64,000 bases of DNA from Melioribacter sp051488665 (GCF_051488665.1 NZ_JBPSEG010000002.1:186001-250000), one strand, 5' to 3'; shown: positions 44,646 to 53,651, counted from the first letter of the stretch. Translations and numbers: made by a program. The notes: a model not told the origin generated them from the letters alone.

Positions 44646-46139
44646 TTAATTGAACTTCGATCTCACGATTTTATTATACAGTTCTGAGTTTTCATCGAAA
44701 TATTTTTTGTTCCCGGGCGTATAGGTTTTTAATTCGCTCGAATCGGCTACGATTTTTCGCCATTCATCAATATTATTTACAATGCCTTTAGAGATAGCCT
44801 GAACGCCGATATTTCCGAGCACCGCTCCTTCAACCGGTCCGGCTGTAACTTCGCAACCCGTCGCGTCCGCGGTTAATTGCGTAAGAAGTTCATTTTGAAT
44901 ACCGCCGCCTACTATGTGAAGACGCTCTATATTTTTACCAATTACCGATTCTATTTTTTTCAAAGTATCCCTGTAGCTGTAGGCAAGACTTTCGATTATT
45001 ACTCTTATAATAAACCCGAAGTCATTGTTATGCTTTTGACCGCTTTCTTTTAAGAATGCTATAATTTTTTCCGGCATATCGCCCGCCTTCAAAAATCTTG
45101 AATCGGAAAGGTCGACCCAAGCGCCTGCAGGGCCGTAATTTTCAGCCATAGCAGTTAATTCCGCATATGAAAATTCTTTCTCTTCTTTTTCGTCCCAGTA
45201 ACGTTTGCATTCCTGAATAGGCCAAAGACCCAGAATATTTTTCAAAAATCTAATCGTATTATTAAAGCCGCCTTCGTTTGTAAAATTATTGTCGAGAGCT
45301 TGCTCTGTTAAAACCGGTTGACCGAGTTCGACTCCCATTAAAGACCATGTGCCTGAACTTAAGTATGCCCAGTTACCGCCCTGCGCGGGAACGCCTGCGA
45401 CGGCGGAAGCCGTGTCGTGACATGTTGTAGCGATTACGGATATGTTTGAATCCAGCTGAGTTAATTGTAAAATCGAAGATTTAATTGGTCCCAAATCTTT
45501 ACCGGGCTCAATTAGCTCGGGGAAAATACTCTTTTTAAATCCGAGCGCCTCAATAATTTCCCAGCTCCAATTTCTTGTAGAAGGATTCACAAGTCCTGAA
45601 GTGGATGCAATCGAATATTCGGATACTTTTTTACCGGTAAGCAAAAAGTTCAAAAAATCCGGGATCATTAGAATTTTATCCGCCGCATTCAAAAGGTTGG
45701 TTTTTCTTTTTTGTTCGGACAATAACTGATAAATGGTGTTAATCTGAACGAATTGTATGCCCGTCGACCGGTAAATTTTTTCTTTTGGTATTATTCTGCA
45801 TGCCTCTTCAATCATGTTGTCCGTGCGATCGTCCCTGTAATGATAAGGATAACCGAGCAGCCTGTTCTCGGAATCAAGCAACACATAATCCACTCCCCAC
45901 GTATCGATGCCGATACCGTCGAAACGACTGCCGAATTCCTTCTTTGCTTTTTTCAAGCCTTCGATAATTTCTTCGTAGATTACCAAAATATCCCAATGGA
46001 ATCCGTAATCGAATTTAATTGAAGGAGTTCTAAAGCGATGTACTTCGTGTAGAGATATTTTTCGATTGTTCAGCAATCCGACCATACACCTTCCGCTTTC
46101 GGCTCCCAGGTCGAATGCTATAAATTTTTTTTCATCCAT
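44646..46139 (-). CDS. rhaB: Rhamnulokinase
   Basis: RhaB phosphorylates L-rhamnulose to L-rhamnulose-1-phosphate with ATP. The 497-residue FGGY-type kinase shows FDLGAESGRCMVGLL at the N-terminus, the substrate region IGIDTWGVDYVLLD, TCHDTASAVAGVPAQG, LSSGTWSLMGVEL and the C-terminal nucleotide-binding VGGGIQNELLTQLTADATG. DTWGVDY and the overall pattern favour RhaB over xylulokinase or fuculokinase. It precedes the TonB receptor and follows the LacI-family gene across 212 bp that contain a possible terminator. Confidence 0.92.
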   Translation of the reverse strand: MDEKKFIAFDLGAESGRCMVGLLNNRKISLHEVHRFRTPSIKFDYGFHWDILVIYEEIIEGLKKAKKEFGSRFDGIGIDTWGVDYVLLDSENRLLGYPYHYRDDRTDNMIEEACRIIPKEKIYRSTGIQFVQINTIYQLLSEQKRKTNLLNAADKILMIPDFLNFLLTGKKVSEYSIASTSGLVNPSTRNWSWEIIEALGFKKSIFPELIEPGKDLGPIKSSILQLTQLDSNISVIATTCHDTASAVAGVPAQGGNWAYLSSGTWSLMGVELGQPVLTEQALDNNFTNEGGFNNTIRFLKNILGLWPIQECKRYWDEKEEKEFSYAELTAMAENYGPAGAWVDLSDSRFLKAGDMPEKIIAFLKESGQKHNNDFGFIIRVIIESLAYSYRDTLKKIESVIGKNIERLHIVGGGIQNELLTQLTADATGCEVTAGPVEGAVLGNIGVQAISKGIVNNIDEWRKIVADSSELKTYTPGNKKYFDENSELYNKIVRSKFN

Positions 46140-46240
46140 AATTAACCCGTGATTATGATTAGTAGAATGATTGATATAATTAAATTATGTGGAGAAGTGC
46201 AGCGGTTAAAAAATTCTTGAGTAAAAAGAAAAACAATTAA

Positions 46241-46255
46241 TCGCTCCCGGAGCGA
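46241..46255 (-). terminator. Possible weak terminator after the LacI-family gene
   Basis: TCGCTC/GAGCGA arms with a 3-base loop lie about 100 nt past the regulator stop, followed on the minus strand by TTAATTGTTTTTC. It would loosely separate the regulator from rhaB. The short stem and interrupted T tract make it uncertain. Confidence 0.4.
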
Positions 46256-46351
46256 GAATTTATATATTATTTTATTACTAACTTATAAACCGCAGGAAGT
46301 GAGGAAGGGGGAAGAAAAATATCTCAAGAAATAACGCCCTGTCATGGTGAC

Positions 46352-47362
46352 TTATCTTTTGAGAATACTGTATTCTACAGTAACGTCTTCGTAATCGTTA
46401 TAGCTTTTTCTGTTTTCGAGCATGTCGATAAGAATATCGGTAGCAGTTTTACCGATTACATACGGATTTTGTTGGACGGAATAGTAAGGCACGCCCAATC
46501 GGGAAACAATCGTATTGTCGCCGAATTCTCCCAGGAGTATGTCGCCCGGGATAGAAAGATTTTTATCCAATATGGCTTTGCCCGCGCCGTATGTAATCAA
46601 ACCGCCGATACTTATTACTCCGTCGATTTTAATGCCCGTATCCAGCAGCGCCGTCATCTTATTATAGCTGTCTTCAACGCTGCGGAATGTTTGCAGTACA
46701 AGGTCGGGATTGAAATCGATGCCGTTGTCTTCGAGAGCTTTTTTGTATCCCTGGAATCTGTCCTCGCAAACAGGAATGAGAGTATTCGGTCCGAGGAATA
46801 AAATATTTCTGCGCCCTTCTTTTATCATATCGGTGGTAAGTTCGTATGCCGCGTCGACGTCGTTTATTTTAACTGTAGTGAAAGGCAATTCATGAACTTT
46901 GCGGTCCCAGCATACGATTCGAATGCCTTCTTCGTCCATTTTTTTATAGAGTTCCAGATTTTCGTCGCCGCCTACGGCGTTTAATAAAATACCGTCGACG
47001 CCGATGTCGGAAAGGAATTCGATTTTTTTTCTTTCTTTATCGGCGTCCTCGTCGTGAACCATCAAAATGCATTCGTAGCCTTCGTTGCCCGATTCTTCGT
47101 ACATACCGCGTACGGCTTCGGAGAAGAATGAAATTCTGAGATCGGGAATTAGAACGCCAAGGATTTTGCTTCTGTTGGTAATAAGAGAGCGAGCCAGGAT
47201 ATTCGGGCGGTAGCCCATCTCTTTGCATTTTTCTTTAACCAAAGTTTTGGTTTCTGCGGAGATATCGCTCGAATCCCTCAAAGCTTTCGACACTGTTGCG
47301 GGAGTAAGAGAGAGTTCCAAGGCAATATCTTTTAAAGTAACTTTTTTCTTTTTATAACTCAC
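46352..47362 (-). CDS. LacI-family transcriptional regulator, likely controller of the BMC operon
   Basis: The 336-residue protein has an N-terminal LacI helix-turn-helix (VTLKDIALELSLTPATVSKA, about residues 8-27) with a hinge region to about 60, followed by a periplasmic-binding-protein-like sugar sensor domain (LGVLIPDLRISFFSEAVRG onward). The start is GTG. A 25-bp sequence with a perfect palindrome of LacI-operator type lies about 155 bp upstream and again in front of the BMC operon, which supports autoregulation and BMC control. The effector may be rhamnose, rhamnulose, its phosphate or lactaldehyde; this is inferred. Confidence 0.9.
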   Translation of the reverse strand: MSYKKKKVTLKDIALELSLTPATVSKALRDSSDISAETKTLVKEKCKEMGYRPNILARSLITNRSKILGVLIPDLRISFFSEAVRGMYEESGNEGYECILMVHDEDADKERKKIEFLSDIGVDGILLNAVGGDENLELYKKMDEEGIRIVCWDRKVHELPFTTVKINDVDAAYELTTDMIKEGRRNILFLGPNTLIPVCEDRFQGYKKALEDNGIDFNPDLVLQTFRSVEDSYNKMTALLDTGIKIDGVISIGGLITYGAGKAILDKNLSIPGDILLGEFGDNTIVSRLGVPYYSVQQNPYVIGKTATDILIDMLENRKSYNDYEDVTVEYSILKR

Positions 47363-47517
47363 TGAAATTGCCCATAAGTTGTATTAGGATGAATAATATT
47401 ACCATTTTAACGTCTAAAATTCAAGGAGAAGATAAAGGACGTCCGGGCACAGCTCCGCCACGTAAGTCCCATATATTGAATGATTTATGTCGAAAAGGAA
47501 GAAAAAAGCCGCAATCA

Positions 47518-47542
47518 GAAAAGGTTTTCGAAAACCTTTAAG
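47518..47542. promoter_or_regulatory. LacI-type operator upstream of the regulator gene
   Basis: Contains the perfect 20-bp palindrome AAAGGTTTTCGAAAACCTTT (47520-47539) with a central CG, the usual form of a LacI/GalR-family site. The whole 25 bp is identical to 57092-57116 in front of the BMC operon. It predicts autoregulation. Confidence 0.85.
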
Positions 47543-47612
47543 TAACTCTACCCTAAAAAAGAGCCAATTCAGCTCACCCTATAATTACTTAATCGTTTTC
47601 GATGCCGTTATG

Positions 47613-47641
47613 AAAATATTAAGATTATTTTCTTATGTCAA
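47613..47641 (-). promoter_or_regulatory. Candidate promoter for the LacI-family gene
   Basis: On the minus strand TTGACA (plus 47636-47641) and TATTTT (plus 47613-47618) are 17 bp apart. The operator lies about 70 bp downstream of the -10 element, which would fit a roadblock type of repression. A second start nearer the operator cannot be excluded. Confidence 0.55.
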
Positions 47642-47687
47642 GTTAATTTTTCAGTAGACGACCTTTTTTTATTTTACCGGCTCTCTT

Positions 47688-49910
47688 CTACTTTTCTTTA
47701 ATCAATTTATTCAAGTATTCCGCAGGATGATATATATTATCCTTCCTGTCGGAAAAACTTTTTAATTGTTCCCTGCAAGAAGTTCCGCTTGCCAGAATAA
47801 CAACTTCGTCAGTACTTCCGAATTTGTTTTTTATCTGGTTCAATAAGCTGATTCCCAACGACTTGCTTATTTTATAGTAATGCTTTTTATAACCGAAACT
47901 GCCCGCCATACCGCAGCATTCCTGAGTCGATATTGCCGCGTCAATCCCGAGCTTTTTATAAAATTCGGGCGCTTCGTTTCCAAGTCCGATTGATTTCAAT
48001 TGACAATGCCCGTGATAAAATATTTTTTGTCCGGCGTATTTTATATTCTTTTTAATATGATTTATGTCTAGTTTCCCTTCCTCTATCTTCATATTGAGAA
48101 ATTCGAATAAATCATAACATTTTTCGTTGACGGCGGCAAACAAATTATCGTCTTTCAATAACTTCGCGTAATCATTTCGCAACATTGTAAGTACGCTCGG
48201 TTCTATTACGATTACATCGTATCCGCCGTCAATTAACTTTTTCAGGTAAGACGCAGTTTGCGCCGCTTTCTTTTCTGCGTATTGAACCATTCCCTGAGAT
48301 AACGAAGCTCTGCCGTCGTCGTAGACCTCGCTTACTTCTGTCTGAAATCCTAATTTTTCCAACGCTGCAACGGCTTTCATACCGACTGCCGGATTATTAT
48401 AATTAGTAAAAACATCCGCAAAGACAATTACTTTTTGCCTGTCGTTTCCGGGTTTCCTTTGATGAATAGCTCCGACTCTTCTTTTATATAATTCAACGAA
48501 AGTTTTTCCTGCGAATTCGGGAATTTCCCTCTCCTTTTCGACGCCCAAAAATTTATCCAGCAGAATTTTTACCGCTTTCGATTTCATAAAATAATTTACT
48601 AACGAAGAAAACTTTGAAGCAATCTTTGCCATGTCGCCGAAGTAGCCGAAAAATATTTTTTGAAGCGGGACAGACTCGGCTTCCATAAGTCTGTTCTTTA
48701 TAACGGTATTTAAGCGGGGAATATCGATTCTTACCGGACAATTCGGAACGCAACGCGAACATCCGGTGCATAATTCAGCGAAACGTCCTTCTTCGAGTTT
48801 GCCCGTGGTGCCTACTGCCCAGCTGGCTCCTATACCGCCGGTATAACATTCGCCTCCGAATGCGTGACCGCCAACGGTCTGGAAATTAGCGCATACATTC
48901 ATACACGCGCTGCACCTGATGCAATAGAGCGCTTCTTTCAAATCCGGGTCGTCCCTCATTGCCATCCGACCGTCGTCAATCAGCACCAGGAAGAATTTTC
49001 TCTCTTTATCCGATCTGTTGTTAAGATTGAGCGCCGGCGCTTTCAACGGCGGTTCGAGTATGTTCGTATACGAAGTCAAAACCTGTCCGGTAGCGCTTGC
49101 GGCTAGTAATTCGATAAATATTCCGAAGTCCTTTCTGGCGGGAATTATTTTTTCGACGCCCGCAACTGCAATATGAATAGCAGGCAAATGCGTCGTCAGT
49201 CGAATATTTCCTTCGCTTTCGACCAGAAGGATTGCGCCTTCGTCAGCGGAAATCAGATTCGCGCCTGTAATACCGACATCCGCCGCAAGAAATTTTTCTC
49301 TTAAAGTTTTGCTGGCAAAGGCTGTCAGTTCTTCTCCCGTTTCAAGCGGATCTGAAGTATCGATATTTTCTTTGAAGAGTTTCGAAATACTTTCCCTGCT
49401 GCGATGAATGGCGGGAGCGACTATATGCGAAGGCTGCTCTTTTGACAATTGCAATATAAATTCGGCAAGGTCGGTTTCTACCACTTCGATATTTTCGGCT
49501 TCAAGCGTATCGTTTAGTTTTATTTCTTCGGAAGTAATCGATTTCGATTTAACCGCCAATTTAACAGAATTAGACAAACAGATTTCTTTAATAAAATTAA
49601 CGGCTTCTTTTTTGTCTTTGGCATAGTAAACAGAACCTCCGCGCGCTTCGATTGTTTCTGTCAGTTTTTCGACCAGGAAAGGTAGATTTCTGATGGAATT
49701 TTCTTTGATTTCCCGCGCCTTGTTCTTTAATTCTTCGTAATCTTCAATTTGGCTTATTGCTTTGTAGCGATTGTTGTTGAAAGTTTGAGTGTTGTGCCGA
49801 ACGGATTCGGTCTCGAAGGCAAGCGCATAATCGATGGCTTTAAATAGATTTTCTTTTTTTGCTTTGCTGGCGAATTCTTTCGGATGAATCAATTTACTGT
49901 TCATTATCAT
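47688..49910 (-). CDS. Fused LutB-LutA-type lactate oxidation protein (LUD, 2x[4Fe-4S], CCG domains)
   Basis: LutABC/LldEFG complexes oxidise L-lactate to pyruvate without NAD. The 740-residue protein joins a LUD domain typical of LutB (about 75-300), two [4Fe-4S] motifs (CIRCSACMNVC from about 330; CTGCSRCVPNCP from about 381) and a C-terminal LutA-like cysteine-rich region (about 505-735) with HGHCQLKS and ECCGMAGSFG. In most bacteria LutA and LutB are separate. It overlaps lutC by 4 bp (ATGA), which decides the start. As the last gene of the BMC operon it would consume the lactate made from rhamnose. Confidence 0.88.
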   Translation of the reverse strand: MIMNSKLIHPKEFASKAKKENLFKAIDYALAFETESVRHNTQTFNNNRYKAISQIEDYEELKNKAREIKENSIRNLPFLVEKLTETIEARGGSVYYAKDKKEAVNFIKEICLSNSVKLAVKSKSITSEEIKLNDTLEAENIEVVETDLAEFILQLSKEQPSHIVAPAIHRSRESISKLFKENIDTSDPLETGEELTAFASKTLREKFLAADVGITGANLISADEGAILLVESEGNIRLTTHLPAIHIAVAGVEKIIPARKDFGIFIELLAASATGQVLTSYTNILEPPLKAPALNLNNRSDKERKFFLVLIDDGRMAMRDDPDLKEALYCIRCSACMNVCANFQTVGGHAFGGECYTGGIGASWAVGTTGKLEEGRFAELCTGCSRCVPNCPVRIDIPRLNTVIKNRLMEAESVPLQKIFFGYFGDMAKIASKFSSLVNYFMKSKAVKILLDKFLGVEKEREIPEFAGKTFVELYKRRVGAIHQRKPGNDRQKVIVFADVFTNYNNPAVGMKAVAALEKLGFQTEVSEVYDDGRASLSQGMVQYAEKKAAQTASYLKKLIDGGYDVIVIEPSVLTMLRNDYAKLLKDDNLFAAVNEKCYDLFEFLNMKIEEGKLDINHIKKNIKYAGQKIFYHGHCQLKSIGLGNEAPEFYKKLGIDAAISTQECCGMAGSFGYKKHYYKISKSLGISLLNQIKNKFGSTDEVVILASGTSCREQLKSFSDRKDNIYHPAEYLNKLIKEK

Positions 49911-50440
49911 TCCGTAACGATTATATGCAATTTGCCCGGACCGTGAACCCCTCGCACCAGCGGACCCATGTCCGCCGTAGCGCTCGGTCCCGTAATTATT
50001 GAATAACTTCCTTTCAGAAATCTATTCTCATTTCCTTCGTCAAACAGGTCGCGTGGTTTTCCTACGATATTTTTACCGTCGAGTATTACAATATGATTTC
50101 GTACAAGCATTGAAATATAACTCGTATAATCGCCGGTTATCGGAACAATAACGGAACCGGTGGAAGCAATGCCGCATACAGCAGGCGCAATTCCCGTTTT
50201 AGCGTTTCTCAGTTTCTCCTTGTCGAAATTCTTTAAATATTTTGCATCGTCGAATATTTGTTCGAAAAAACTCCGCTCTATTATTCCGGGATTCGAAACC
50301 AATATTTCGTTTTCGCCTTCGGTAATTTTTTGCAATGCCGATTTTATTGAAGAAGGTTCGCCTGCGACGGCAATTACATTAGCGCATGCAGCTTCCGCTT
50401 TACCGATAAATTCTTTCAACAATTCTTCTTTGGACTTCAT
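49907..50440 (-). CDS. lutC: LutC-like LUD-domain protein
   Basis: LutC is the third component of the lactate oxidation complex. The protein (177 residues from the ATG at 50438-50440) shows the LUD-family C-terminal pattern GIASTGSVIVPI, HIVILDGKNIVGKPRDLF, SIITGPSATADMGPLVRGVHGPGKLHIIV. It lies 30 nt after the kinase gene and overlaps the LutB-LutA fusion by 4 bp. Family membership is clear; its role in lactate oxidation rests on the neighbouring fusion gene. Confidence 0.87.
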   Translation of the reverse strand: MKSKEELLKEFIGKAEAACANVIAVAGEPSSIKSALQKITEGENEILVSNPGIIERSFFEQIFDDAKYLKNFDKEKLRNAKTGIAPAVCGIASTGSVIVPITGDYTSYISMLVRNHIVILDGKNIVGKPRDLFDEGNENRFLKGSYSIITGPSATADMGPLVRGVHGPGKLHIIVTE

Positions 50441-50470
50441 CAAATTTTTTTAATAAACCGACTTTATTGT

Positions 50471-51649
50471 TTAAGAATAACGCTTATTCAGAAATTCCTT
50501 TACTTCGGACGCCACAATGAACTCTTCGTTAGTAGGAATTATTGCAATCTTAACCGGCGAAGCGTCGCTCGATATCAAACCTTCTTTCGGATTCGATTCG
50601 TTTTTAGTGTCGTCGAGAATTACGCCGAGATTTTCCATATTTTCGGCGATCTTTTTTCTCAATAAAACGCTGTTTTGTCCGCCTCCAGCAGTAAATACAA
50701 TACAATCGGCTCCGTTGAGAATTGCCAAATACTCGCCGATATATCTCTTCACATTGTAAACAAAAGTATCGAAAGCGAGTTTAGCCCGGTAATTGCCTTT
50801 GTCCATTTCCGTTTCGATATCGCGCAGATCGCCCGATTTAATGCCTGAGATGCCGTAAAGTCCTCCTTTTGTCATCAATATCTCGATTGCATCGTCGATT
50901 GAAAGGTTTTCTTTCTGCATAAGATAAAGGAGCGCATACGAATCGAGGTCGCCTACGCGTTTGGCGTTAATCAATCCGCACTGCGGACTCATACCCATTG
51001 AAGTATCGACCGACACGCCGTTTTTAATGGCGCATACAGACGAACTGCCGCCGAGGTGGCACGAGATTACCTTGTCTGCATCGAACAGTTCTTTTGCGCG
51101 CAGCGCTATATAACGATGCGACGCGCCGTGAAATCCGTATTTTCTTATTCCGTGCTTTTCGTAATATTCGTACGGAATTCCGTACATGTAAGCTTCGGGC
51201 GGGATATTTGTATGAAAGTGAGTCTCGAACAATCCGATAAGCGGAACGGTATCGAGCAAATCTTTGAAAATCGATATGGCGGTCAAATAAACGTCTGTAT
51301 GAACCGGAGCCAGCGGGCGATACTCTTTCATCGCTTCAATAACAGCGTCGGTCAGTTCCACGCATCCGGAAATTCCTTTAGCATGAACGGTTTTGAAACC
51401 TACGGCTGAAATATCATCCGCAGAATATTTTTCGTTGAGCGCTTTTAAAGTCATGTTGACCGCGGTAAAATAATCTTTAATTTCAAGGACATTTTTTATT
51501 TCTTTATCTCCCTTGAAAGCAAACCTGAAAATAGCGTCCTTTTGACCGATCTTTTCGACAACTGCCTGGAATAAAATATCCATATTGCCGGCGTCGTATA
51601 GTTTGCACTTATACGAAGTGCTCCCGGGATTGGCTATTAAAATTTTCAT
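50471..51649 (-). CDS. Acetokinase-family kinase, candidate lactyl-phosphate kinase
   Basis: Acetate kinases make ATP from acyl-phosphates. The 392-residue protein has the ASKHA phosphate-binding starts (NPGSTSYKCKLYD in place of NCGSSSLKYQ), YGFHGASHRYIALRA, CHLGGSSSVCAIKNG, DTSMGMSPQCGL and FTAGGGQNS. Positions near the active site differ from standard AckA: GFKTVHAKG for GHRVVHGGE, APVHTDVYL for APLHNPANL and LFETHFHTNIP for FDTAFHQTMP. In this operon it most likely converts lactyl-phosphate to lactate plus ATP. It starts 6 nt before the aldolase stop, reading minus strand. Confidence 0.87.
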   Translation of the reverse strand: MKILIANPGSTSYKCKLYDAGNMDILFQAVVEKIGQKDAIFRFAFKGDKEIKNVLEIKDYFTAVNMTLKALNEKYSADDISAVGFKTVHAKGISGCVELTDAVIEAMKEYRPLAPVHTDVYLTAISIFKDLLDTVPLIGLFETHFHTNIPPEAYMYGIPYEYYEKHGIRKYGFHGASHRYIALRAKELFDADKVISCHLGGSSSVCAIKNGVSVDTSMGMSPQCGLINAKRVGDLDSYALLYLMQKENLSIDDAIEILMTKGGLYGISGIKSGDLRDIETEMDKGNYRAKLAFDTFVYNVKRYIGEYLAILNGADCIVFTAGGGQNSVLLRKKIAENMENLGVILDDTKNESNPKEGLISSDASPVKIAIIPTNEEFIVASEVKEFLNKRYS

Positions 51650-51655
51650 GGCGCT

Positions 51656-52444
51656 CTATTTAGTTAGTTTGTTTTTTAAGTTAGCCAGCACCTGTTCAAC
51701 AATATCCTGTATCATACCTTCATTTAATTTCTGAGGTTGAGGATTTGCCGATTGAGCCTTTGGATTAACATCCGTGCTGCATACTGTAACTCTGCCGGGC
51801 AGATTGAATTTTTCTCTCAAGCCGAGCAGACGGTCGCGTTCCTGAGGCGAGAGAACATTTAAATTGCCCAGTTGAAGCGCTTTCCAGACAATGCTTGCGG
51901 TATGTTCGAGAGTTTCCATTTTATAATAAGCATTGAAAAGATCGCTGCCGAGAGTAAGCGCGCCGTGATTTTCGAGCAGAATTGCATCCGAATTTTTTAT
52001 ATAGGGACGGATATTATCGGGAATTTCGGACGTAGAAGGCAACCCGTAAGGAGCAATCGGCACAGCGCCTATTACTATTATCGCTTCGGGCAATACACAT
52101 TTGTCGAGCGGTATGCCGGCAACGGCAAAACTGGTAGCATACGGCGGATGAGCGTGCACTACGGATTTAACATCGGGTCGTTCCTTATAAACTTCAAGAT
52201 GCATTTTTAATTCGCTCGAGGGACGGTATTTTGAACTTTTCGTAATAACGTTGCCCTGCCTGTCGCATTTGATAATCATGTCGGTCGTCATAAAACCTTT
52301 GCTGACGCCTGTGGGAGTAGTCAAAACTTCTTCGTCGTTGAGTAAAACGGTAATGTTTCCGTCGTTTGCAGCTACGTATCCACGCGTCCAGATTCTTTTT
52401 CCGACCTCCACAATATGTTTCCGCAGTTCCCATTCGTTATGCAT
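51656..52444 (-). CDS. Class II sugar-phosphate aldolase with C-terminal encapsulation helix
   Basis: Class II aldolases of the FucA/RhaD group split fuculose- or rhamnulose-1-phosphate into DHAP and L-lactaldehyde with zinc. The 262-residue protein shows GNITVLLNDEEVLTTPTG, the SSELKMH region with the catalytic Glu, HAHPPYATSFA (two zinc His) and LENHGALTLG (third zinc His). Beyond the fold, a linker rich in Asn, Pro and Gln leads to an amphipathic helix, EGMIQDIVEQVLANLKNKL, typical of BMC cargo targeting. RhaA and RhaB nearby make rhamnulose-1-phosphate the likely substrate; fuculose-1-phosphate is possible too. AAGGA precedes the ATG. Confidence 0.92.
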   Translation of the reverse strand: MHNEWELRKHIVEVGKRIWTRGYVAANDGNITVLLNDEEVLTTPTGVSKGFMTTDMIIKCDRQGNVITKSSKYRPSSELKMHLEVYKERPDVKSVVHAHPPYATSFAVAGIPLDKCVLPEAIIVIGAVPIAPYGLPSTSEIPDNIRPYIKNSDAILLENHGALTLGSDLFNAYYKMETLEHTASIVWKALQLGNLNVLSPQERDRLLGLREKFNLPGRVTVCSTDVNPKAQSANPQPQKLNEGMIQDIVEQVLANLKNKLTK

Positions 52445-52541
52445 GGCTTATTCCTTTATTTTTAGTATTATTTTTCTTTTTTGAAAGTACAAATAAATAT
52501 CAAAATGTTTACGTGAAGATGCAAATCTTTATTTTTCTCTT

Positions 52542-52823
52542 TTATAATTCATTCTCGTTATAATCGATTTTATCCACAATGGCGATGATAAGAGTTCTTA
52601 TAGGCGCGAGATCCAGACCGAAGATCGATTGAGCCACGCCGGGAGCTCCGCCGCAGACAACAATGTCGCCCAAGCCCGCCCCGATATAGTCGAGCGCTAC
52701 ATGTTCCGTATCTAACATTGTTCCGTCGGGCAGAACGGGTCGCACCACATAAACTTTTTTACTGTTGTAAGCTTCGTGCTTAACCACAGATACGACTCTT
52801 TTTGTAACTTTTGCCAGATACAT
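52542..52823 (-). CDS. BMC vertex pentamer protein (EutN/CcmL family), copy 1
   Basis: BMC-P proteins form pentamers that close the twelve corners of the shell. The 93-residue protein shows the family core YLAKVTKRVVSVVKHEAY, a central VRPVLPDGTM and GAGLGDIVVCGGAPGVAQSIFG ending in IIAIVDKID. It shares one base with the stop of the next BMC-P gene (TAATG-type coupling). It is the last shell gene before the aldolase and the most divergent of the four BMC-P copies in its AQSIF segment. Confidence 0.93.
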   Translation of the reverse strand: MYLAKVTKRVVSVVKHEAYNSKKVYVVRPVLPDGTMLDTEHVALDYIGAGLGDIVVCGGAPGVAQSIFGLDLAPIRTLIIAIVDKIDYNENEL

Positions 52824-53086
52824 TATGCCACGCTGTCGACTAATTTAACAATACTTGCATTCACAGGCGCAAAGCCGGTATCAAATGCCTGAGTTGCGTC
52901 GGTGCTCGTAACATAGACAACCAGATCGCCTTCGGCTGCAATGTTTTTAGGGTCGGCAACCACAAGCGGATTCCCTACCGGATTGGATTCGGATGAAACC
53001 GGCTGAACTACATAAAGATGGCAGCCTTCCAATTCTTTCACTTTTTTAGAAGCCCAGGTTTTGCCGATAACTATTCCCAATTTCAT
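52823..53086 (-). CDS. BMC vertex pentamer protein (EutN/CcmL family), copy 2
   Basis: The 87-residue protein has the EutN/CcmL pattern LGIVIGKTWASKKVKELEG, VQPVSSESNPVG and EGDLVVYVTSTDATQAF ending in IVKLVDSVA. It overlaps the preceding BMC-P gene by 4 bp (ATGA), so the pentamer genes are translated together. Confidence 0.93.
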   Translation of the reverse strand: MKLGIVIGKTWASKKVKELEGCHLYVVQPVSSESNPVGNPLVVADPKNIAAEGDLVVYVTSTDATQAFDTGFAPVNASIVKLVDSVA

Positions 53087-53370
53087 TTCTGCGCCGTAAT
53101 CTTTTTTGTAATCTGAACGTCGTCAATAATTGCAACGATTACCGCATCGATGGGAGAATCTTTAGTAGTCTCGGTCATACGAGCCGAGGAACCGTATGTT
53201 AAAAGGACAAAATCGCCTTCTCCCGCCTGAACGGCGTCAATAGCCACATGATACGACCCGATCGGTTTCCCCTCATGATTTACTTCTTTACAAAGAAGCA
53301 TTTTCTTGCCCGTTAATTTGGGGTCTTTATGAGTCGAAACCACGCTGCCTATAACTTTTGCAAATATCAT
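53083..53370 (-). CDS. BMC vertex pentamer protein (EutN/CcmL family), copy 3
   Basis: The 95-residue protein shows MIFAKVIGSVVSTHKDPKL, a VQAGEGDFVLLTYGSSARMT core and IVAIIDDVQI at the end, close to the copy at 56014-56310 (both have EGDxVLL and SSARxTExTKD). It overlaps both neighbours by 4 bp. Confidence 0.93.
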   Translation of the reverse strand: MIFAKVIGSVVSTHKDPKLTGKKMLLCKEVNHEGKPIGSYHVAIDAVQAGEGDFVLLTYGSSARMTETTKDSPIDAVIVAIIDDVQITKKITAQK

Positions 53371-53651
53371 TTAGTTTTACGATTAAATGACGCATCCAAC
53401 TCGTCCACCGGACGCGGAATTACCAATTGAGAAATAACCTCGCCGATCCGGGAAGCCGCGTCTGTTGCGGCGTCGATAGCGGCTCGTACGGCGGCTACGT
53501 CTCCTTCGATTACAAACGAAACGTATCCGCTTCCGACCTGCCGCCACTCGACAACGTCGACATTTGCGGCTTTTACTGCAGTATCGGCGCCGAGCACCAG
53601 AGGCGCAAATCCTTTTGTTTCCAAAATACCGATTGCATGTTTAATTGCCAT
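53367..53651 (-). CDS. BMC shell hexamer protein (BMC-H), copy 3
   Basis: BMC-H proteins tile the flat faces of the shell as hexamers with a central pore. From the ATG at 53649-53651 with a GGAGAA site the product is 94 residues, with IGILETKGFAPLVLGADTAV, the pore-strand region VGSGYVSFVIEGDVAAV and a C-terminal IPRPVDELD tail. The pore loop centres on VGSGY. It overlaps the following BMC-P gene by 4 bp and lies 24 nt after the aldehyde dehydrogenase. Confidence 0.95.
   Translation of the reverse strand: MAIKHAIGILETKGFAPLVLGADTAVKAANVDVVEWRQVGSGYVSFVIEGDVAAVRAAIDAATDAASRIGEVISQLVIPRPVDELDASFNRKTK

Larger units (their letters stand above)
47363..47687. other. 325-bp regulatory space between the BMC operon end and the LacI-family gene
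   Basis: This gap contains, in minus-strand order, a TTGACA-17-TATTTT promoter (47613-47641), a short GAGC/GCTC hairpin with a T6 tail (47555-47575) that could be a weak terminator or attenuator, and the palindromic operator (47518-47542). Then come about 155 bp of AT-rich leader before the GTG start. No conserved open reading frame was recognised in it. Confidence 0.6.

Noticed and set aside
47555..47575. Strong intrinsic terminator for the BMC operon
   Set aside because: Only a 4-bp GAGC/GCTC stem precedes the T6 run, so it is noted only as a possible weak terminator or attenuator.
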